NCBI GenBank assembly: GCA_945787435.1
Contig: CALZHX010000289.1
Coordinates: 1-6,527, forward strand
Source: an uncultured Woeseiaceae bacterium
Lineage (GTDB): Bacteria; Pseudomonadota; Gammaproteobacteria; Steroidobacterales; Woeseiaceae
Reading direction: 5' to 3'
DNA: 6,527 nt
Shown: piece after piece, positions 1-6,527 of the stretch
Numbering within the stretch: position 1 is the first letter of the stretch
How the letters are laid out: each line of letters begins with the position of its first letter
Program-made: the position numbers and the translations under genes
The notes under the pieces: model-generated
The model's input: the letters and a program-made list of their open reading frames with translations, nothing else
Databases searched by the model: none
What the model was told of the DNA's origin: nothing

Positions 1-386
1 AAGACCGGCTTAAAGTGGTGAGGCTTATTCGTGCTGCCATCAAGCAGATCGAAGTCGACAAACGCATCGAACTTGACGATGCGGCCGTGCTGACTGTGCT
101 CGACAAGATGGTCAAACAACGTCGAGATTCCGTCGAACAGTTCCAAAAAGGCAACCGCAACGACCTGGCGGATATTGAGCTCGCCGAGATCGTCATTCTC
201 GAAGATTACCTGCCCGAACAACTCAGCGACGAAGAGCTCGATGCCATGATCGATGAAGCCATTAACTCAACGGGTGCAGAGAATATCCGTGACATGGGCA
301 AGGTCATGGGCCAGATCAAGGCCAAGGCAGCTGGCGCAGCCGATATGGGTGCCGTGGGCGCCAAGGTGAAAGCTCGCCTCGGCTAA
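1..386 (+). CDS. GatB/YqeY domain-containing protein, 5' end cut by the window
   Basis: This is the C-terminal part of a YqeY-family protein, a small helical protein related to the tRNA-binding tail domain of the GatB subunit of Asp/Glu-tRNA amidotransferase. Its own cellular role is not established. The frame is open to the left edge. The first full codon is at base 3 and reads DRLK, followed by VVRLIRAAIKQIEVDKRIEL, which matches the family core of Arg-Leu then an AIKQ-EVD-RI segment. The GTG at 15 is therefore internal, and about 20 N-terminal residues are missing compared with the usual length of about 148. Later family signatures are VKQRRDSVEQF, a long acidic helix ending in EDYLPEQLS, and the C-terminal DMGKVMGQIKAKAAGAADMG then VGAKVKARLG. 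It ends with TAA at 384-386. Position before dnaG is the common gammaproteobacterial arrangement with rpsU upstream. Family assignment is firm; function is unknown. Confidence 0.93.
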   Translation, partial: DRLKVVRLIRAAIKQIEVDKRIELDDAAVLTVLDKMVKQRRDSVEQFQKGNRNDLADIELAEIVILEDYLPEQLSDEELDAMIDEAINSTGAENIRDMGKVMGQIKAKAAGAADMGAVGAKVKARLG

Positions 387-387
387 G

Positions 388-443
388 AGTGGCCGTTTTT
401 GGCCGCTTACTGGCGCATCGCGCCGAAACGACTATGCTAGTCG
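388..443 (+). promoter_or_regulatory. Cluster of three small hairpins before dnaG, possible attenuator
   Basis: Three inverted repeats lie in series directly after the stop codon of the upstream gene. The first pairs 388-394 with 401-407 (7 bp with one G-U, loop GTTTTT). The second pairs GGCGC 412-416 with GCGCC 420-424 around ATC. The third pairs CGACTA 429-434 with TAGTCG 438-443 around TGC. None is followed by a T-run, so this is not a classical intrinsic terminator. In E. coli the rpsU-dnaG gap holds a weak terminator that lowers dnaG expression, and a similar role here is inference from position. TATGCT at 433-438 also resembles a -10 box, but the only spaced -35 candidate, CTGGCG at 410-415, is poor. 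Confidence 0.4.
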
Positions 444-497
444 GAACAACAAGATTTAGATGAACCCGGACCTACCGGAGTCGCCGTTTAATTCACT

Positions 498-2243
498 ATG
501 GCCGGACTGATACCCCAGGATTTTATTGACGATCTGATCGCTCGTGCAGACGTTGTGGAGGTCATCGGCAAACGTATCCAACTCAAGAAGGCGGGCCGTG
601 AGTTCAAAGCCTGCTGCCCGTTTCATGACGAAAAAACACCGTCCTTCACAGTGAGCCCTGGCAAGGGTTTCTACCACTGCTTCGGCTGCGGGGCGCATGG
701 CACAGCGATTGGCTTCCTGATGGAATACGAGCACATGAGTTTCGTTGAGGCCATTGAGAGCCTCGCCAGCATTATGGGGGTCGAGGTACCGCGCAGCGAA
801 AGCGATCGCCCTGCTCGCCGCTACGATGAGCTTTTTTCCCTGATGGCCAACGTCGAGCAACACTGGCAGGGGCGCCTGCGTGACAACCCGGTTGCGGTGG
901 ACTATCTCAAGCAGCGTGGCATAGACGGCGCAACGGCCAAGCGTTTCGGAATCGGCTATGCCCCGGATGGCTGGAGCAATGTACTCGACAAGTTCGGCAA
1001 GTCGCCGGAGGCCACGGAGCGATTGCTGGCTACAGGTCTCATCATCCGCAAGGACAACGGCAAGCACTACGACCGTTTTCGCGAACGCATCATGTTTCCG
1101 ATTCGCGACCCACGCGGCCGCACAATCGGCTTCGGCGGTCGGGCCCTGGGCGATGGCGAACCAAAGTACCTGAACTCACCGGAAACCGTACTGTTTCACA
1201 AAGGCCGGGAGCTCTATGGTCTGTACGAAGCTCGCCAGGCTCTGCGACATATCGAAAAGCTGGTTGTCGTTGAGGGTTATATGGACGTCGTCGCGCTTGC
1301 ACGTCACGGGATCGATTTCTCGATCGCCACACTTGGCACGGCAACCACGACTGACCACCTGAACGTCCTGTTTCGACTCACCGAGAACGTCTATTTCTGT
1401 TTCGATGGCGACCGCGCAGGCAAAGCAGCCGCCTGGCGCGCACTGGAAAATGCTCTGCCACAGGTCAGGGAAGGACGGCAGATTCGCTTCGTGTTCCTGC
1501 CCGAAGGTCACGATCCCGACTCGTACGTGAACGAACTCGGCTCCGACGCGTTCGTAAAGGCACTCGACAACGGCGTCGCACTGTCCGATTTCCTGATCGG
1601 CGAACTCGCGAGCCAGGTGGATATGACTACGATCGATGGCAAAGCGCGGCTCGCGGAACTGGCAAAACCGCTGATTCACCGTATCCCGCAGGGCGTATAC
1701 CGGGAATTGCTGATCGATAGTCTTGCTGATTCCGTAGGGCTGTCACCCGGCAAACTTGAGAAAATGCTGGGCAATGCTAAGGATCGGGCCGGCATTGCCG
1801 CCGCCCAGCCTCACACTTCGACTCGCCGGCGGCAGGCAGCCACAGGCGGTGGACGTCCGTCGGTCGTACGTCGCGCAATTACGCTACTGCTCAATCACCC
1901 GCGGGCCGTCGACAAACTCGACATCGAGAAGCTGGCCGGCGTTAACCGGCGAGGCGTCGAACTACTGCACGACCTGATTGAAACTGTGCAGGAAGACCCC
2001 CATATAACGACAGCGGGTCTGCTCGAGCGTTGGCGGCATGATGAGGAAGGTCGTCACCTGGGCAAATTGGCCGCGATCGAGGTTCCCGAGGAAGAGGATT
2101 TCGACCCTGCCGCCGAGCTTGAGGCCTGTCTCGATCAGCTGGCGCTGGCAGGTCGCCGTGAGAGAATCGATTTTTTAATTGAAAAACAAAAACTTAGCTC
2201 GTTATCCGATGATGAAAAAAGCGAACTCAGGGCGTTACATTAG
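498..2243 (+). CDS. dnaG: DNA primase DnaG
   Basis: DnaG makes the short RNA primers for leading and lagging strand synthesis and acts at the replication fork with the replicative helicase DnaB. The product is 581 residues, as long as E. coli DnaG. The N-terminal zinc-binding domain has Cys40, His43, Cys61 and Cys64 in CCPFH and CFGCGAHG, at the same positions as in E. coli. The RNA polymerase core includes RERIMFPIRD (196-204), IGFGGRALG (210-218) and PKYLNSPET (222-230). The TOPRIM metal site is visible as Glu259 in VVEGYMD, Asp303 and Asp305 in FDGDRAG, and Asp339 and Asp341 in HDPDSYV. A low-complexity linker near 430-452 leads to the helicase-binding C-terminal domain. The ATG at 498 gives the canonical MAG-IP start, and an in-frame TAA at 489-491 rules out a longer protein. 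GGAG at 477-480 is 17 bases from the ATG, too far for an efficient Shine-Dalgarno, consistent with low DnaG output. Confidence 0.98.
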   Translation: MAGLIPQDFIDDLIARADVVEVIGKRIQLKKAGREFKACCPFHDEKTPSFTVSPGKGFYHCFGCGAHGTAIGFLMEYEHMSFVEAIESLASIMGVEVPRSESDRPARRYDELFSLMANVEQHWQGRLRDNPVAVDYLKQRGIDGATAKRFGIGYAPDGWSNVLDKFGKSPEATERLLATGLIIRKDNGKHYDRFRERIMFPIRDPRGRTIGFGGRALGDGEPKYLNSPETVLFHKGRELYGLYEARQALRHIEKLVVVEGYMDVVALARHGIDFSIATLGTATTTDHLNVLFRLTENVYFCFDGDRAGKAAAWRALENALPQVREGRQIRFVFLPEGHDPDSYVNELGSDAFVKALDNGVALSDFLIGELASQVDMTTIDGKARLAELAKPLIHRIPQGVYRELLIDSLADSVGLSPGKLEKMLGNAKDRAGIAAAQPHTSTRRRQAATGGGRPSVVRRAITLLLNHPRAVDKLDIEKLAGVNRRGVELLHDLIETVQEDPHITTAGLLERWRHDEEGRHLGKLAAIEVPEEEDFDPAAELEACLDQLALAGRRERIDFLIEKQKLSSLSDDEKSELRALH

Positions 2244-2258
2244 CCTGTCAAATTTTCG

Positions 2259-2295
2259 GGAATTTCTAGCTAGGACATTGTCAAAATAGTATACT
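2259..2295 (+). promoter_or_regulatory. Candidate promoter(s) upstream of rpoD
   Basis: The 89-base gap before rpoD is AT-rich compared with the genes around it. TATACT at 2290-2295 is a good sigma-70 -10 box (5 of 6), but the hexamer 17 bases upstream, TAGCTA at 2267-2272, is a poor -35. A second, overlapping pattern resembles an extracytoplasmic (sigma-E type) promoter: GGAATTT at 2259-2265, then 15 bases, then TCAAA at 2281-2285, with the usually invariant C of the AAC motif replaced by T. Two 8-base palindromes, CTAGCTAG (2266-2273) and AGTATACT (2288-2295), fall within the region. That rpoD has its own promoters is known in E. coli; activity of these particular elements is inference. Confidence 0.4.
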
Positions 2296-2317
2296 TACTC
2301 GTTTGTACCGATTACAT

Positions 2318-2323
2318 GGAGGT
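2318..2323 (+). promoter_or_regulatory. Ribosome binding site that sets the rpoD TTG start
   Basis: GGAGGT is a near-perfect Shine-Dalgarno and lies 9 bases before the TTG at 2333. It decides the start. An upstream in-frame TTG at 2303 would place this site inside the coding sequence and add ten residues with no family counterpart. The core GAG can pair with CTC at 2325-2327 in a very small hairpin, probably too weak to block ribosome access. Confidence 0.85.
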
Positions 2324-2332
2324 CCTCTGGCC

Positions 2333-4147
<1,815 letters not shown>

Positions 4148-4150
4148 ACA

Positions 4151-4177
4151 AAAGCCGGGCATCGCCCGGCTTTTTTT
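4151..4177 (+). terminator. Intrinsic terminator of the dnaG-rpoD operon, possibly bidirectional
   Basis: A perfect hairpin pairs AGCCGGGC (4153-4160) with GCCCGGCT (4164-4171) around the loop ATC, and runs into seven T residues (4171-4177). It starts four bases after the rpoD stop. The As at 4150-4153 give the opposite strand a shorter run of four U after the same stem, so it can also serve the converging gene, less strongly. The stop codon of that gene overlaps the T-run. Confidence 0.95.
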
Positions 4178-6527
4178 ATACAATCTCCAGTGCCTTCCTG
4201 CGCTGGGTATGGAAGTCCTGTTTCTCGATAAAATCGAGGAAGTCCTCCATGGCTAATGGCTTGCTGTAGAAGAACCCCTGCACGTAGTCGCACTGATATT
4301 TCTTGAGGAAGTCCACCTGGTGACGCTGCTCGACACCCTCGGCAATCGCTTTCTTACCAAGCTCGTGCGCCATCTTGACGATTGTCCGGCAGATGTTTTT
4401 GGACGGGTCACCTGCACCGATTCGGTCGATGAATGACTTGTCGATCTTGATGACGTCGAACGGCAACTGCTGCAAGTAGCTCAGCGACGAATAGCCTGTG
4501 CCAAAATCATCTATTGCAATTCGAACGCCCTCTTCCCGCAGTGATTTCAGCAGGTCGATCGCCTTGTCGCGATTCTGCGCCACGGTTGTCTCGGTAATCT
4601 CGATTTGCAGATAACCGGGGTGAATCCCGAATCGTTGCAGTGGCTCAAGTACGTCGCTGATGAAACGGCTTTCTCGCAGCTGCCTGGTAGAGACGTTGAT
4701 CGATACCGCTCCCGGGTGCAGCCCCTTGTCTAGTATCTTTTGAAGATCACGACAGGTCTGCTCGATGACCCACCGGCCGATGTCGACAATCAGGTCGGAA
4801 TCCTCTGCAAGCGGCACGAACTCAACCGGTGAAATGAACCCGTCATCGGCATGTTGCCAGCGCAATAATGCTTCGGCGCCACTGATGACACCGGTCGAAA
4901 TATTGAATTGCGGCTGGTAGTAGACCTCAAGTTCATTGTTGTAGTACGCGGTTCGCAGGTCTCTTTCGAGACCGATCTTGCGGCGACTTTCCGCGTTCAG
5001 TTTCCTGCTGAAGAACTCGAACCGCCCGCGCCCTGCTTCCTTGGCGCGATACATGGCCGCGTCGGCGTTCTTGAGCAGGGTTTCAACACTGTCGCCATCT
5101 TCCGGAAACAATACAATTCCGATGCTCGCGCCGACAAAATGATCGTCACCGCGAACGGCGAAAAATTCAGCAAGCCGCTCAAGAAGCCGCGTTGCCGTGG
5201 AGCGAACCTGGCTTTCGTTTTCCACGTGCGGCATTACAACGACGAATTCGTCACCGCCCAGGCGTGACACCGTGTCGCTGTCACGAGTCTCTGCGACGAT
5301 GCGCTCCGCTGCCTGCGCCAACACGACGTCACCTGCGGAATGTCCGTAGACGTCGTTAATCTCCTTGAATCGATCGAGATCGAGGTACAGCAATGCGCCG
5401 GTATGATCGTCTCGTCTCGCCTGCACGATCTGTTGTTCGAGACGATCTTTGAGCAGCTGCCGGTTCGGCAGGCCCGTAAGTACGTCGAAATGCGCCTGCC
5501 GGTACAGTGCCTCTTCGCGCTCGGCGCTGGCAAGGGCTACAGCGAAACGACCTGCGAGGTCGACACAACGACTCATGCTGTCTTTATCCATTTTGAGTCG
5601 CGTCGACGAGCCCAGCAAGAGAATTCCCTTGAGATCGTCCTCGAGTACCACGGGAATCAGAACAACGCTCGTTGCGTTGTAACTGAGGAATCGCGCCTTG
5701 TATGGAGCGACCGTCGGACTGATATCCTCAACAGATACCTCGCGCGGCTGGCACCAGTTGTGCCCGAGTTCCATGGGTAACGAGATGCGCTCATGAACGA
5801 AGTCTTCGCCATACAGGGAGATCATCTTCGCCCAATGTGGTGTATCGGCATCACGGGCAATAACGCCGGCGGCGTTGCAGCCCGTCAGGTTCACCAGGTG
5901 TTTGACGACGCTCTCGGATACTTCCTCGAACTTGGCGCCCGACAGGATCAACCTGTCGATCCCTGACATCGCCTCGAGTGTCGAGATCTGGCGCCCGAGC
6001 TGCGACGCCATATTGTTGAACGCCTCACCGAGCCGCTCGAATTCGTCATTGGAGCGAATTCGTACCCGGGAAAGCAGGTTGCCGGATGCAACCTGCGTCG
6101 CCGCCACGGTCAGTCGTTGCAACGGGCCAAGGCTGCGGCCAATCATATTGAAACTGAGCAGTCCGACCAGGACGATAACGAGAGCAAGTGCGGGTACGAA
6201 AACGTGGCTGAAATCAGCCCTTGAGCGCAGCGCGATCGATGCCGGCTGACTCGCTACGACGTCAAGTGCCGGGGCATCGAATTCAGCCGCGAGAAACAAC
6301 TGCCAGAGTGATGCCAGGTGCTCCTGACCGTCACCGTGCCACTCAAGTGGCTTTGTACTGACTCGATTCGACGCCGACGTCAGCTGTGCGTGAATGCCGG
6401 CCGCCATGTCGGTAGAGCAGTGCAATACGCCAACACTGACGCTGAAGACAAAGATGTCTGTCGAGAAAGGCAGGTCCTCGGACGCTCCCCACAATTCGTT
6501 CGCCTGCGGCTTGAGCGCAATAACTCT
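4176..6527 (-). CDS. Membrane HAMP-GAF-GGDEF-EAL protein of cyclic-di-GMP signalling, N-terminus outside the window
   Basis: This is a predicted bifunctional enzyme that makes c-di-GMP from GTP (GGDEF) and breaks it down to pGpG (EAL). The frame is open to the right edge, so the true start is not visible. Residues are numbered from an internal TTG at 6494. A probably periplasmic sensory segment (1-97) precedes a membrane helix (about 98-118), then HAMP (119-172) and GAF (about 183-322). The GGDEF domain (about 333-497) has DVLTGLPNR, LDLDRFKEIND and an intact GGDEF at 413-417. An RxxD inhibitory site, Arg404-Asp407, lies exactly five residues before it. The EAL domain (about 506-757) keeps EALLRW (541-546), Asn600, Glu632, DDFGTGYSS (662-670), Lys683, Glu719 and the QG pair at 739-740. 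Both domains therefore look catalytically competent. The missing part should hold a first membrane helix. The stop TAA at 4178-4176 sits in the rpoD terminator. The sensed signal and the net activity are unknown. Confidence 0.95.
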   Translation of the reverse strand, partial: RVIALKPQANELWGASEDLPFSTDIFVFSVSVGVLHCSTDMAAGIHAQLTSASNRVSTKPLEWHGDGQEHLASLWQLFLAAEFDAPALDVVASQPASIALRSRADFSHVFVPALALVIVLVGLLSFNMIGRSLGPLQRLTVAATQVASGNLLSRVRIRSNDEFERLGEAFNNMASQLGRQISTLEAMSGIDRLILSGAKFEEVSESVVKHLVNLTGCNAAGVIARDADTPHWAKMISLYGEDFVHERISLPMELGHNWCQPREVSVEDISPTVAPYKARFLSYNATSVVLIPVVLEDDLKGILLLGSSTRLKMDKDSMSRCVDLAGRFAVALASAEREEALYRQAHFDVLTGLPNRQLLKDRLEQQIVQARRDDHTGALLYLDLDRFKEINDVYGHSAGDVVLAQAAERIVAETRDSDTVSRLGGDEFVVVMPHVENESQVRSTATRLLERLAEFFAVRGDDHFVGASIGIVLFPEDGDSVETLLKNADAAMYRAKEAGRGRFEFFSRKLNAESRRKIGLERDLRTAYYNNELEVYYQPQFNISTGVISGAEALLRWQHADDGFISPVEFVPLAEDSDLIVDIGRWVIEQTCRDLQKILDKGLHPGAVSINVSTRQLRESRFISDVLEPLQRFGIHPGYLQIEITETTVAQNRDKAIDLLKSLREEGVRIAIDDFGTGYSSLSYLQQLPFDVIKIDKSFIDRIGAGDPSKNICRTIVKMAHELGKKAIAEGVEQRHQVDFLKKYQCDYVQGFFYSKPLAMEDFLDFIEKQDFHTQRRKALEIV

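Noticed and set aside
15..17. GTG at 15 as the start of the YqeY-like gene
   Set aside because: The upstream codons DRLK continue the conserved family sequence, so the start is left of the window.
456..1067. A 203-codon open frame on the - strand opposite the start of dnaG
   Set aside because: It covers the zinc-binding domain and early core of DnaG, which are clearly coding on the + strand. No recognisable protein family appears in it.
2303..2332. TTG at 2303 as the start of rpoD
   Set aside because: The ten added residues have no counterpart in the family, and the strong GGAGGT would fall inside the coding region. TTG at 2333 fits spacing and homology.
5340..5780. A 146-codon open frame on the + strand inside the GGDEF-EAL gene
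   Set aside because: It is antisense to the conserved GAF and GGDEF segments and resembles no known protein, so it is a shadow.
6492..6494. TTG at 6494 as the start of the GGDEF-EAL gene
   Set aside because: The frame stays open for 11 more codons to the window edge, and a HAMP sensor of this type needs a first membrane helix that is not in view.

Overview
The window reads as a stretch of chromosome from a gammaproteobacterium. It carries most of the conserved 'macromolecular synthesis' operon: a GatB/YqeY-domain gene, then dnaG, then rpoD, all on the + strand. In this bacterial group the ribosomal protein gene rpsU normally comes just before, so it is expected left of base 1 but cannot be seen. 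The protein sequences align residue by residue with the Escherichia coli DnaG and RpoD patterns I know, including the zinc-site spacing of DnaG and the long non-conserved region of RpoD. The genus cannot be named from this sequence.

Layout: bases 1-386 hold the 3' part of the GatB/YqeY-like gene. Bases 387-497 are an intergenic gap with three small hairpins in a row. Bases 498-2243 are dnaG (primase). Bases 2244-2332 are an AT-rich gap with promoter-like elements and a strong ribosome binding site for rpoD. Bases 2333-4147 are rpoD (primary sigma factor, TTG start). A strong intrinsic terminator at 4151-4177 closes the operon. A large gene on the - strand, 4176 to past the right edge, converges on it and encodes a membrane-bound HAMP-GAF-GGDEF-EAL protein of cyclic-di-GMP signalling. 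Its N-terminus lies outside the window.

The operon genes serve the start of replication (primer synthesis) and the start of transcription (promoter recognition). The c-di-GMP protein is a separate transcription unit that shares only the terminator. It keeps every catalytic signature of both enzymatic domains and the inhibitory I-site.

Nothing here looks like a previously undescribed system. There is no mobile element, CRISPR array, tRNA or rRNA, and no gene of unknown family. The second-look items are small-scale: the hairpin cluster and a mini-ORF before dnaG, the contrast in ribosome-binding signals between dnaG and rpoD, possible promoters for rpoD, and the stop codon embedded in the shared terminator.
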